In this document: positions 25,946 through 34,360 of the stretch, piece by piece | How the letters are laid out: each line of letters starts with the position of its first letter | Numbering within the stretch: position 1 is the stretch's first letter | Assembly: GCA_022571515.1 (NCBI GenBank) | Contig: JACZXQ010000001.1 | Location: 62,001 to 126,000, forward strand | Length of the DNA stretch: 64,000 bases | Direction: 5' to 3' | From: Gemmatimonadota bacterium | Lineage (GTDB): Bacteria > Gemmatimonadota > Gemmatimonadetes > Longimicrobiales > Gaopeijiaceae | Position numbers and translations under genes: made by a program | The notes under the pieces: generated by a model | What the model saw: only the letters and a program-made list of their open reading frames with translations | What the model was told of the DNA's origin: nothing | Database searches by the model: none

Positions 25946-27147
25946 CGGGAGAGGCCCGCCTCGCTAGAAGCCTGCTCACGCAGGGCGGCGAAGGCCTCAC
26001 AGATCCGGTCGATCTGCTCGGGCGTATGAGCGGCGCTGACACTACACCGCACCAGGGATTGTCCAGCCGGCGTTGCGGGCGGAAGCATGACGTTGACGTA
26101 AACGCCCTCGTCGATCAGGCCACGCCAGAGTGCGAGGGCCTGGTCCGGCGTGTCGAGACGGGCCGCCACCACCGGACTCACGTCGGGACCCAATCGATAG
26201 CCGAGTTCCTCCAGCTTGCCATAGAGACGCCGGGCGTTGTCCCAAAGGCGCTCTCTCAACTCGGGGCGCGAACGCAGAATGGACAGCGCCTCGCGGGTCG
26301 AGGCGACCACGGAGGGGGCGGGTGATGCGGTGAAGATATACGGTCGACTGGAGTAGCGGACCAACTCCAGCTCCGGCCGGTCACTCACCGAAAAGCCGCC
26401 AACCCCGCCAAGGCTCTTGCTGAACGTACCCACGATGAAGTCCACGTCGGCCGCCGTCCCGGTTTCCTCGGCCAGACCCCTGCCGTTCTCGCCCAACACG
26501 CCCAGCGAGTGCGCCTCGTCCACCATCAAGAAGCAGCCGTGGCGACGCTTGAGTTCCACGATCTCCTCCAACCGGGCCCGGTCGCCGAGCATGCTGTAGA
26601 GGCCCTCGACGATGATCAGCGTCCTGGCTGTCTGCTCACCGAGCCGACCCAGTCGCTTGTCCAGACTCTCCGGGTCGTTGTGGCGGAAGCGCAGAATGTC
26701 CGCGCCGCTCAGGCGGCAGCCGTCATAGATGCTCGCGTGGCAATCCGCATCGATCAGGGCCACGTCGCCGGGACCGACCAGCGCGCTGATCATGCCCAGG
26801 TTGGCCAGGTAGCCGGCGGAAAAGACGATCGCGGAGCGGCAGCCGTAGAACTCGGCCAACTCGCGCTCCAGCTCGAGGTGACTCGCATAGCTGCCGTTTG
26901 CCATGCGCGAGCCGGTGGTGCCGGTACCGCTTGCGGCCAGGGCATCGTGTGCGGCCTGAATACAGCCAGGATCGAAGGTCAGGCCCAAGTAATTGTTGGT
27001 CCCCGCCAGCACGACCGTGCGCCCGCCGATCCGGGCCTCGGTGGCCGAATAGACCTCCTCCACCGGAACGCCGAAGGGGTCGCTCTCCCCGTGAAGCAGA
27101 GCTTCGCGATCCTGAGAAAGCGTCCGGAGCCGGTCCAGCAGCGACAT
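25915..27147 (-). CDS. spt: Alpha-oxoamine synthase, serine palmitoyltransferase-like
   Basis: A 410-residue PLP enzyme of the AONS/KBL/SPT family. It shows NNYLGL near residue 51, TGSRMANG near 78, His137 in DCHASI, the EGLYSMLGD segment, Asp210/His213 in VDEAHS and the PLP lysine Lys244 in GTFSKSLGG. Family members condense an acyl thioester with an amino acid with loss of CO2. SPT makes 3-ketodihydrosphingosine from serine; BioF and KBL are the alternatives. The ATG overlaps the acyl-carrier-protein stop (ATGA), a fatty-acyl-AMP ligase lies upstream, and a lipid kinase and acyltransferase are divergent; that argues for a sphingoid base rather than biotin, and no other bio gene is present. 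GTG 27150 directly before the ATG is an alternative start. Cysteate as substrate (sulfonolipid) cannot be excluded. Confidence 0.85.
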   Translation of the reverse strand: MSLLDRLRTLSQDREALLHGESDPFGVPVEEVYSATEARIGGRTVVLAGTNNYLGLTFDPGCIQAAHDALAASGTGTTGSRMANGSYASHLELERELAEFYGCRSAIVFSAGYLANLGMISALVGPGDVALIDADCHASIYDGCRLSGADILRFRHNDPESLDKRLGRLGEQTARTLIIVEGLYSMLGDRARLEEIVELKRRHGCFLMVDEAHSLGVLGENGRGLAEETGTAADVDFIVGTFSKSLGGVGGFSVSDRPELELVRYSSRPYIFTASPAPSVVASTREALSILRSRPELRERLWDNARRLYGKLEELGYRLGPDVSPVVAARLDTPDQALALWRGLIDEGVYVNVMLPPATPAGQSLVRCSVSAAHTPEQIDRICEAFAALREQASSEAGLSRHRVPRAPEA

Positions 27148-27395
27148 CACTGCTCCTCTGTGAGACCGCGTATGAGCGTAGCCAACTCACCGGCCGTCTG
27201 TACATCCGAAAGGGCGTTCAGCGGGACCGAGACGTCGAATTCGTCCTCCACATCGAGGATAATGTCTACGAGCGTAGTGGAGTCAAGGCCGAGGGTGCGC
27301 ACCAGATCGGTATCTCCATCCAGCTCCACGCCCGGTCGGGCCAGCGGCCGCAGGTGAACGAACAGACGCTCCAGGATGTCGTCGTAACTTGCCAT
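27147..27395 (-). CDS. Dedicated acyl carrier protein
   Basis: An 82-residue acyl carrier protein. The phosphopantetheine attachment serine is Ser39 in the motif LGLDSTTLVDI, flanked by acidic helices (DVEDEFDVSVP). It sits between the fatty-acyl-AMP ligase and the alpha-oxoamine synthase, and its stop overlaps the synthase ATG. This placement suggests the ligase loads a fatty acid on it and the synthase takes the acyl-ACP as donor, as in the Caulobacter sphingolipid operon. It is not the housekeeping AcpP, since no fatty-acid synthesis genes are near. Confidence 0.92.
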   Translation of the reverse strand: MASYDDILERLFVHLRPLARPGVELDGDTDLVRTLGLDSTTLVDIILDVEDEFDVSVPLNALSDVQTAGELATLIRGLTEEQ

Positions 27396-27444
27396 AGTTC
27401 TTCTATTATGGAGCCCGTTGCACCGGTCAGTGCAACGAGTTGGG

Positions 27445-29199
27445 TCATGCCTTGCCTGCGACCTTGGCGACGGCTAGAGGCTCGTCCCATACGACCCGCT
27501 CCAGGAACCCACGCCTGGCTGCGTCGCGGGACAGCTTTCCAGACGACGTCTTCGGGAGCGTGCGCGGCGGCACGAGGTCGACGAGGCAGTGGACACCGAA
27601 GCTCGCGTAAATGGAGCTCTGGATCTGCGACACTAACTGCGCCCGCTCCGCCACCTCGGAGATGCGACACTGGACGACGAGAACCGCATTCTCCATCCCG
27701 TCAGGGTCCGACACACCGAAGGCCGAAGCATCACCGATCCGAACCTGCTGCTGCTGTTCCGCCAAATACTCCAGGTCCTGCGGCCAGATGTTGCGGCCGT
27801 TGATGATGATGAGGTCCTTGGAGCGCCCGGTGACGAACAGTCCTTCCTCCGTCAGGTACCCCAGGTCGCCGGTCTCCAGCCAGCCGTCCTCTGCCAGGAC
27901 CTCCTTCGTCGACTCAGGATCGTCGAAGTAGCCGCTCATGACACTCGGCCCTCGAACCATGACTCGGCCAGTCCGCCGATAGCCGAGGCTGGCCCCCGCC
28001 TCATCACGGATGACCACCTCGTGCTCGGGCAGGACCTGGCCGCAGTTGACAACCTCTCTGACCTCTCGGGCATCTGGTCCGGCGGGTACGGCGACACCCT
28101 CGTCGGAGAGGGCGTCGGCGTCCACACGCTCGGCGAGCACTCCACCGTCCACCGGGGAGAACGCTACTGCCAAGGACGACTCCGCCAGCCCGTAGCACGG
28201 AAGGAATGCCCGAGGGTCGAATCGGGCGGACTTCAAGCTGTTGGCAAAGCGCTCCAACGGCGCCAGCCGAATCATCTCGGCCCCAACACCGGCGATCCGC
28301 CAGCTGCTCAGGTCCAACTCCGCGATGTCGTCGGCGCGGAGACGCTGATCGCAGAGCTGATAGGCGATCGGGGGGCCGAATGCGATCGTGCCCCGGTTAC
28401 GGCTGATGAGCTTCAGCCATTGGACGGGCCTCACCGCGAAGTCCCGTGTGCGTAAGTAGTCCACCGTGAGCTGCGAGACCACTGGGCCAAGCAGGCAGCC
28501 CACGAGACCCATGTCGTGGTAGAAAGGCAACCAGGAGACGCACCTATCACCGCGTCGCACCGCGAGACCCTGCCGTACGATGCCGCGGAGGTTGCTCATG
28601 ACCATCGACTCGGTGATGACAACGCCCCTCGGGAAACGCGTGCTCCCCGACGTGAACTGCAGATATGCCACTTCCTCAGGCTCCGTCGCACGAGGCTCGA
28701 CATCCGCCTCGGGTGACGCCTCGAGATCGCCGAACGACCTCGGTGCCAGCCCAGGCAGCCCCTCGGCAGCTTCTTCCAGGAACGGCATCAACTCCGTCGG
28801 CGCGAGGGCCAGGGCGGGTCTACTGCCGACCAGAAGCCGGCGCAACTGCTCAACATACGCCGCGTGACCACCAAGATTGAGGGAGATCGGTAGCGCCACC
28901 GGAACGAGTCCAGCGTACTGGCAGGCGAAGAACAAGACCGCGAACTCCGGGTCGGTCTCCGCGACGGCCGCGATACGGTCCCCACGGGACAGACCCGCGC
29001 CTAGGAGCTTGCGAGCGACCGATCTAGCACGACGCCGGAGTTCGCTATAAGGCATCGCCTCCTTCAGGCGGCCCTTGGAGTCGTAAAAGTCGAATCCAGT
29101 CGCACCCGTCGCAGCGTAGTCGAGCGCCTCGGAAAGGGTGGCAAAATCCGCCAACCGATGCGGAAGATCGTGATTAGAAGGGTTGGAAACGATGTCCAA
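27445..29199 (-). CDS. Fatty-acyl-AMP ligase (acyl-ACP ligase)
   Basis: A 584-residue adenylate-forming enzyme, with FAAL rather than CoA-ligase flavour. Motifs: FTSGSTRFPRGVV (A3-type ATP loop), WLPFYHDMGLVG, YGLAESSL (A5), TGDLGYLTEEGLFVTGRSKD (A7/A8) with GRNIWPQDLE, typical of FAALs, and the C-terminal lysine in KTSSGKLSR. It activates a free fatty acid as acyl-AMP and passes it to an ACP, most likely the one encoded next. No ATG lies near the expected N-terminus; TTG 29199 is chosen because it is preceded by AAAAGGA at good spacing and gives a family-like length, whereas the longer frame up to 29379 adds 60 residues without homology. It is the first gene of the minus-strand arm. Confidence 0.85.
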   Translation of the reverse strand: MDIVSNPSNHDLPHRLADFATLSEALDYAATGATGFDFYDSKGRLKEAMPYSELRRRARSVARKLLGAGLSRGDRIAAVAETDPEFAVLFFACQYAGLVPVALPISLNLGGHAAYVEQLRRLLVGSRPALALAPTELMPFLEEAAEGLPGLAPRSFGDLEASPEADVEPRATEPEEVAYLQFTSGSTRFPRGVVITESMVMSNLRGIVRQGLAVRRGDRCVSWLPFYHDMGLVGCLLGPVVSQLTVDYLRTRDFAVRPVQWLKLISRNRGTIAFGPPIAYQLCDQRLRADDIAELDLSSWRIAGVGAEMIRLAPLERFANSLKSARFDPRAFLPCYGLAESSLAVAFSPVDGGVLAERVDADALSDEGVAVPAGPDAREVREVVNCGQVLPEHEVVIRDEAGASLGYRRTGRVMVRGPSVMSGYFDDPESTKEVLAEDGWLETGDLGYLTEEGLFVTGRSKDLIIINGRNIWPQDLEYLAEQQQQVRIGDASAFGVSDPDGMENAVLVVQCRISEVAERAQLVSQIQSSIYASFGVHCLVDLVPPRTLPKTSSGKLSRDAARRGFLERVVWDEPLAVAKVAGKA

Positions 29200-29496
29200 G
29201 CAAGAGTCCTTTTCGCCTACTGACTGTCCGATGTGAGCGGTCCCCTGCCGACGAGAGAACAGGAGCCCAAAGGGCTCAGAGCTGCTCCAACGCTGTAGCG
29301 ATGGCTCGCCGATCGATACAAAAGCCAGAACACGCGGAAAAAGGTTCCACACACCGCGCCGTCCACCCTTCCCGTCCACGTGCTTGTGAGCGCGTGTGAA
29401 GATATCTAAGATTCTCTTTCTTTGTAAGGATTGGAAAGGTTCGAAGGCGACTCACTAAATCCCTCGAGACTACTGAGAAACAGAGGCCCACAACGA
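29200..29496 (-). promoter_or_regulatory. Divergent promoter region of the lipid locus
   Basis: These 297 bases separate the minus-strand ligase-ACP-synthase arm from the plus-strand acyltransferase-kinase arm and hold no convincing gene. The stretch 29398-29432 is clearly AT-rich compared with its GC-rich surroundings and is the best place for promoters. On the minus strand TTACAA and TATCTT with a 17-base spacer would be a weak sigma70-like pair; this is a guess. A shared region would let both arms be controlled together. Confidence 0.35.
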
Positions 29497-30672
29497 ATGG
29501 CAGGGGCGAAATCCGCCCGGGAGATCGTGGTCGTGCGCCCCGTGCGTACACGGCGTGACCTTTCGGCATTCATCAAGGTGCCTCACTCCGTTTTTGTCGA
29601 CGATTCGGCGTGGATTCCGCCTTTGCACCTGGAGCGGAGGCTGCACCTCTCGCCTCGGCACAACGCCTATTTCCAGCACGCTTACTGGCAGGGGTGGGTG
29701 GCCTACCGCGACGGACAGCCCGTCGGGCGCATCAGTGCTCAGATAGACGAACTCGAGCGCCAGCACCACGGCGCGGATCGAGGTCAGTTCGGCTTTCTGG
29801 ATGCCACTGACGATCCAACCGTGTTCTCAGCCTTGTTCCGCGCCGCCGAAGGGTGGTTGGCCGCGGCGGGCGCGCACCGAATACGGGGGCCTTTCAACTT
29901 CTCCATCAATCAAGAATGTGGACTTCTGGTGGATGGCTTCGAGCACCCACCGATGGTCATGATGGGCCATGGCCTCCCTTATTATGAGGCTCACCTTCAT
30001 CATCTGGGCTACCAGACCGCCAAGGATCTGCTCGCGTTCTGGATCGATTCCGATTTCGAGCATCCGCCCGTGATGCGGTCGCTACTGAAGCGCTACGCGC
30101 GTCGCATCCGAGTACGTCCCATGGATGGGGGCAAAGTGGGCGAGGAGTTCGAGCTCCTGCGCACCATCTTCAACGACGCCTGGGCGAAAAACTGGGGCTT
30201 CGTGCCCTTCACCGAGGCCGAGTTCAGCGAAATCGGTAAACAGATGCGCCTGTTTGTGAGCGATGACTTGGTGCAGATCGCGGAGGTCGACGGGGTGACG
30301 GCCGCCTTCATGATTTGTCTGCCGAACGTCAACGAGGCAATTCGCGATCTCGATGGTCGGCTGTTGCCGTTCGGCTGGGCCAAGGCACTGTGGCGGCTGC
30401 GGCGGCATCGAGTAAAGACGAGCCGAATCGTGCTGATGGGCGTACGACGGCAATACCACGACTCCCCTCTCGGCGCAGCCCTAGCCATGTCGGTGATCGG
30501 CGCGTCCCTGGCGCCGGCCCGGCGTTATGGGATCGAGGGTGGCGAGTTGTCCTGGATTCTGGAGGACAATGGGGGGTTGCTCAACATCCTCGAAGCTCTC
30601 GGCGCCCGGCCGTACAAGCGCTATCGTATCTTCGAGAAGACTCTGCCAGCCGCCTCCGCGCCCCAGGGTTGA
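29497..30672 (+). CDS. GNAT-fold acyltransferase, candidate bacterial ceramide synthase
   Basis: A 391-residue protein of the YghO-type GNAT family. Visible landmarks: FIKVPHSVFVDDSAWIPP near the N-terminus, a VGRISA strand, GPFNFSINQECGLLVDGFE near 130, the KNWGFVPFTEAE segment near 230, and a C-terminal ELSWILEDN followed by LGARPYKRYRIFEK. In Caulobacter a protein of the acyl-CoA N-acyltransferase superfamily acts as ceramide synthase (bCerS), acylating the amino group of the sphingoid base; this gene sits where such an enzyme is needed. The assignment rests on fold and context and could be wrong. ATG 29497 follows AGAGG; a TTG 66 bases upstream is less likely. It is the first gene of the plus-strand arm, 20 bases before the kinase. 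Confidence 0.72.
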   Translation: MAGAKSAREIVVVRPVRTRRDLSAFIKVPHSVFVDDSAWIPPLHLERRLHLSPRHNAYFQHAYWQGWVAYRDGQPVGRISAQIDELERQHHGADRGQFGFLDATDDPTVFSALFRAAEGWLAAAGAHRIRGPFNFSINQECGLLVDGFEHPPMVMMGHGLPYYEAHLHHLGYQTAKDLLAFWIDSDFEHPPVMRSLLKRYARRIRVRPMDGGKVGEEFELLRTIFNDAWAKNWGFVPFTEAEFSEIGKQMRLFVSDDLVQIAEVDGVTAAFMICLPNVNEAIRDLDGRLLPFGWAKALWRLRRHRVKTSRIVLMGVRRQYHDSPLGAALAMSVIGASLAPARRYGIEGGELSWILEDNGGLLNILEALGARPYKRYRIFEKTLPAASAPQG

Positions 30673-30691
30673 CGGTCATCCACGAGCTACC

Positions 30692-31699
30692 ATGCCAAAC
30701 CCGAAGGCTCCAACCAGATCCGAGGGGCACCGCATCGCCGTGCTCTGCAACCCCCGCAGCGGGCGGGTGCTCAGGGAGTTGGACGCGGTGCGCGAACTCG
30801 GGCGGGAGCTGGGAGGAGAGCTCTACCGTGAGGCGGCCGAACCCTCAGAGATCGCAGAGGCACTGGGTGATCTGACCGAGATGGGGGTCGGAACCCTATG
30901 CATCGTCGGTGGCGACGGCACGGTGCACGGGGCCTTGACCGCCCTTCATGGGTCGAGGCCCGAAGAGCCCTGGCCGGTGATCGCTCCGGTACCCGGCGGA
31001 TCGACCAACATGACAGCCCAGGATCTGGGTGCGGGCGGTTCCCTCATGGAGCGCCTGCTCGCGATCCGGGCGTTCTGCGATACAGAAGGCCGGCAAGGAG
31101 CGAGGGCCGAAGGGGCGCTCGTAAGCCGACCGATGTTGTGCGTGGAGCATGGGAAGAACGAGGCTCTTTGTGGCATGTTCTTCGGCGCTGGAGCCGTCGC
31201 TGACGGTGTGCGGTTCTTCGACCAGCGCCTCCGGGGTCTTCCACTGGGTGATCGAAACACGTCGGGTCTCTCCATTGCCCGGGTGCTGTTTTCTCTGGCC
31301 GTCCGGGGAACCCGGGGGGAGTCGGTCGGGTGCAGCGTCGCGAGAGCCGTGGACGGCCACGCGCCGACCGACCACCTCTGCATATTCTGCTTGGCCACCA
31401 CACTGCACCGGCTGATACTCGGCACGCGTCCCTATTGGGGAGAAGAGGACGGGCCAGTTCACTTCACACTGGTGGAGAAGAGCGCCCGCGCCTTCTGGCG
31501 GAGCTTGCCTCGCATCGCCCGGGGTCGAGCCGGTGCGAGGTTGACGCCCGAACGCGGTTACCTCAGCCAAAACCTAAACGCAGTGGAGCTGACCTTCGAT
31601 GGCCCCTTCGTCGTGGACGGGGAGGTCTATCATGCACGCGCCGCCGACGGTCCATGCCGGATCACGGCGCCGCGCACGGTGCAGTGGCTGGTCCCCTAG
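30692..31699 (+). CDS. Diacylglycerol/ceramide-kinase-like lipid kinase
   Basis: A 335-residue protein with a DAGK catalytic domain: AVLCNPRSGR at about residues 12-21, the nucleotide signature VGGDGTVHG near 72 and VPGGSTNMTAQDLG near 101. The C-terminal half is a beta-sandwich-like region ending VVDGEVYHARA. The family phosphorylates lipid hydroxyls such as diacylglycerol, sphingosine or ceramide; an evolutionarily distinct ceramide kinase (CpgB) from Caulobacter belongs to this superfamily. Lying next to the candidate ceramide synthase, its likely substrate is ceramide or the sphingoid base. Start 30692 follows the previous stop by 20 bases. Confidence 0.85.
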   Translation: MPNPKAPTRSEGHRIAVLCNPRSGRVLRELDAVRELGRELGGELYREAAEPSEIAEALGDLTEMGVGTLCIVGGDGTVHGALTALHGSRPEEPWPVIAPVPGGSTNMTAQDLGAGGSLMERLLAIRAFCDTEGRQGARAEGALVSRPMLCVEHGKNEALCGMFFGAGAVADGVRFFDQRLRGLPLGDRNTSGLSIARVLFSLAVRGTRGESVGCSVARAVDGHAPTDHLCIFCLATTLHRLILGTRPYWGEEDGPVHFTLVEKSARAFWRSLPRIARGRAGARLTPERGYLSQNLNAVELTFDGPFVVDGEVYHARAADGPCRITAPRTVQWLVP

Positions 31700-31784
31700 G
31701 TTCCCTGCAAGGCTGTTGCCCCGATACAGCGTCCTAGAGACCTTTGCAGCCTGAAGCGTACCACTCCCCCAAAGGTCGACTGAC

Positions 31785-33362
31785 ATGGGTTCTACACGGC
31801 GGCACGCCGCCCATCGACAAGCCATCGTGATCGGAAGCGGCTTCGGCGGCGCAATGGCGGCGTGGAAGCTGGTCGACTCGGGTGCCGACGTGCTCATGCT
31901 CGAGCGGGGGCCGTTCGTGGAGCGGGGACCGCACAATTGGGAGCCCGAAGGCACCGTCATGCGGACGCCCTACTACACCGAGGGTCCACACTACGAGGCG
32001 AACACGGACCGCGGCATCAGCGAGGCCGGTGTCTGTTCCTGCGTGGGAGGTGCATCGGTCTTCTACGGCGGCGTGTCGCTGCGCTTCCGTGAAGCCGACT
32101 TCATGCCTGACCCCGAGATCGTAGGAGGTTCCGGGGCCCGCTGGCCGTTCGCCTACGACACCCTCGAACCGTACTACGGTGAGGCGGAGAGGATTCTCGA
32201 TGTCGCCGGGCGGGCGGGGGAAGATCCGACCGAGCCTCCGCGGACCTCAGACTACCCCTGCCCTCCGAGTGGCCTCTCCGAGGTGTCCAGGATCATAGCA
32301 AACGCCGCCGAGGCGCGAGGCCTGCACCCGTTTCGGCTGCCCCTGGCGATCAACTACCAGAACAGTGCGCGCGCGCGCGCATGCATTGAATGCGCCACGT
32401 GTGACACGTTCGCGTGCAAGATCGAGGCAAAAAACGACCTCGCCGTGCGCGTGCTCAGCGGCCTGGTAGAACGTGGCCTCGAACTTCGAGCCAACATGGC
32501 GGTCACCGGTCTGCACCTCGATGGCCGGAGGGTCGCAGGCGTCGAGTGCGTCGACCGAACCACCGGAGACACGGAGGTCCTGACGGCCGACCGCATCATT
32601 CTGGCGGCGGGAGCCCTGGGGTCCGCGCACCTGCTTCTGGCCTCCCGCCTCGCTGAGTCGAACCCCGCGGGCGACGCCGTCGGCCGCTATCTGACACGCC
32701 ACTGCAGCGCGATCGTGTTCGGCGCATACCCTTGGCTACCCAAGCACGAACGCCACTTCCACAAGCAGATCGGGATCACCGACTACTATCTGGGAGACCC
32801 GGACGGTAATGGGCCCAAGGGCCCTCTCGGCAGCATCCAGCAGACCCAGACACCCTCGATGGGGACGGTACGCGGTGAACTGAACTGGTTCCTCGGATCG
32901 CTGGTGGCGCCCTTGGCTCGACGAATCACCGGCCTTCTGGTGATCGCTGAAGATCGGCCACAACATCGAAACCGAGTGGTCCTCGATCCTGCGGAAACCG
33001 ACGAGTTGGGTCTGCCCCGGCTCAGGATCGAGCACCGATACGACCCCCGAGACCTCGAAGCGCGCCGATTCCTGGCGGGCCGGGCAAAGCGGATCCATCG
33101 GGCGGCCGGCTCGCTCGTGGGTTATACACATGTGATCGACACCTTTTCGCACGCGTTGGGAACCGTGCGCATGGGTGATGACCCCGAGAGAGCGCCGGTG
33201 GACCGGGATGGACGCTTCCGAGGAGTGGACAACCTGTACATCACGGACGGGAGCACCCTGCCTACCCCAGCGGCGGTAAACCCCAGCCTCACGATCTCCG
33301 CCAACGCCCTGCGAATCGGCCACGTGATCGCCGAAGATCTCCGCAGAGAGGGCGTTACCTGA
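31785..33362 (+). CDS. GMC family oxidoreductase with a cysteine cluster, in the lipid locus
   Basis: A 525-residue GMC oxidoreductase. VIGSGFGGAMAAWKL (residues about 12-26) and MLERGP bind FAD; GGASVFYGG near 90 is the second flavin contact. Near residue 205 a cluster ACIECATCDTFACK carries four cysteines in CxxC-xx-x4-C spacing, as in some long-chain alcohol oxidase or sugar dehydrogenase types that bind an Fe-S cluster. The catalytic His is in FSHALGTVRMG and the Asn in AVNPSLTIS. The product could be a long-chain alcohol, sphingoid or sugar dehydrogenase; the substrate is not known. Its stop shares a base with the Gfo/Idh start, so both are co-translated. Confidence 0.85.
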   Translation: MGSTRRHAAHRQAIVIGSGFGGAMAAWKLVDSGADVLMLERGPFVERGPHNWEPEGTVMRTPYYTEGPHYEANTDRGISEAGVCSCVGGASVFYGGVSLRFREADFMPDPEIVGGSGARWPFAYDTLEPYYGEAERILDVAGRAGEDPTEPPRTSDYPCPPSGLSEVSRIIANAAEARGLHPFRLPLAINYQNSARARACIECATCDTFACKIEAKNDLAVRVLSGLVERGLELRANMAVTGLHLDGRRVAGVECVDRTTGDTEVLTADRIILAAGALGSAHLLLASRLAESNPAGDAVGRYLTRHCSAIVFGAYPWLPKHERHFHKQIGITDYYLGDPDGNGPKGPLGSIQQTQTPSMGTVRGELNWFLGSLVAPLARRITGLLVIAEDRPQHRNRVVLDPAETDELGLPRLRIEHRYDPRDLEARRFLAGRAKRIHRAAGSLVGYTHVIDTFSHALGTVRMGDDPERAPVDRDGRFRGVDNLYITDGSTLPTPAAVNPSLTISANALRIGHVIAEDLRREGVT

Positions 33363-34360
33363 TGGCGCCGCGCCCCGCGTCGATCAGGCTCGCCTTTCTG
33401 GGCTGCGGCAAGGCGACTCGCATGCACAGCCGGACGCTGCGCCGGTTGGCCCCGGAGGTGCGGCTCCACTATGCGAGCCGGGACCTGAACAAGGCGCGCC
33501 GATTCTCGGACGAGCACGGGGGTGCCGGGGCCTATGCTTCTTACGAGTCCGCCATCGAGGACCCCGCGATCCAGATCGTCCTGGTTGCGACCCCTCCCCC
33601 GCTTCACCTCGACCTGACGCTTGCCGCGCTGAGCGCGGGCAAGGACGTGATCGTCGAGAAACCGGCGTTTCTTCATCCGGAGGACTTCGGCCGGGTGCGG
33701 GAAGCGATGTCTCGCTCGGGCCAGCGCGTGTTCGTCGCCGAAAACTACTTTTACAAGCCGCTTCGACGCCGGCTGCTCGACATCTTGGAGGAGGGAATCA
33801 TCGGCGATCCGCTCTTCCTCCACGTGAACGCTGTCAAGCGCCAACGGCCTGACGACTGGCGAGCGAGTGCGGTGGCCTCGGGCGGAGGCGGCCTCTTCGA
33901 GGGCGGCATCCACTGGATCAACCTGATGGCGAATCTGGGCATGGACGTGCAGAGGGTGAGCGGCTACCGGGCCGGACCGCCGAGTGGGATCGGAGACGGC
34001 ACCCGAGAGACCGAAGAGAGCATTCACGTGGTGATGAACTTCACCAACGGTGCGGTGGGCACGCTCTCCTATTCGTGGGAGGTCCCCTCACCGCTTCGGG
34101 GGATTCGCATCTCCAAACTCTACGGTCGCGAGGGGTCCGTAACGTTCGAGTCCAACGGCATCTTCGTCTTCGCTTCAGGAACCCGGACTCGGCTGAGCTT
34201 TCCCGGCCTTAGGGACCTGGCGGGTTACCGCGCTATGTTTACCGATTTTCTGGCGGCCATTCGCACGGGGAGAGATCCCCTGATGGCACTCGACATAGCG
34301 GAGCGGGATGTCCGGCTGGTCCGAGACATCTACCGCTCCATAGAACTGAAAGACTCATGA
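33362..34360 (+). CDS. Gfo/Idh/MocA family oxidoreductase in the lipid locus
   Basis: A 332-residue NAD(P)-dependent dehydrogenase. The nucleotide-binding opening is LAFLGCGKATRMHSRTL, the EKPAF motif (near residue 101) holds the conserved lysine, and GGGLFEGGIHWINLM near residue 180 has the active-site His. Members oxidise or reduce polyols and sugars, inositol included. It is coupled on both sides: its ATG overlaps the GMC stop and its stop overlaps the ATG of the membrane protein. A role in making the polar head group or its precursor is the most natural guess given the CDP-alcohol phosphotransferases downstream; this is inference. Confidence 0.88.
   Translation: MAPRPASIRLAFLGCGKATRMHSRTLRRLAPEVRLHYASRDLNKARRFSDEHGGAGAYASYESAIEDPAIQIVLVATPPPLHLDLTLAALSAGKDVIVEKPAFLHPEDFGRVREAMSRSGQRVFVAENYFYKPLRRRLLDILEEGIIGDPLFLHVNAVKRQRPDDWRASAVASGGGGLFEGGIHWINLMANLGMDVQRVSGYRAGPPSGIGDGTRETEESIHVVMNFTNGAVGTLSYSWEVPSPLRGIRISKLYGREGSVTFESNGIFVFASGTRTRLSFPGLRDLAGYRAMFTDFLAAIRTGRDPLMALDIAERDVRLVRDIYRSIELKDS

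Noticed and set aside
25915-27147. Reading the PLP enzyme as BioF of biotin synthesis
   Set aside because: No other bio gene is near, while an ACP, an acyl-AMP ligase and lipid-modifying genes are; context favours a sphingoid-base synthase.
29200-29379. N-terminal extension of the fatty-acyl-AMP ligase up to 29379
   Set aside because: The extra 60 residues show no family similarity, and TTG 29199 has a strong ribosome site and gives the expected length.
32366-32381. GCGCGCGCGC dinucleotide run as a Z-DNA or regulatory site
   Set aside because: It is short, inside the conserved coding region of the GMC gene, and explained by Ala-Arg codons.
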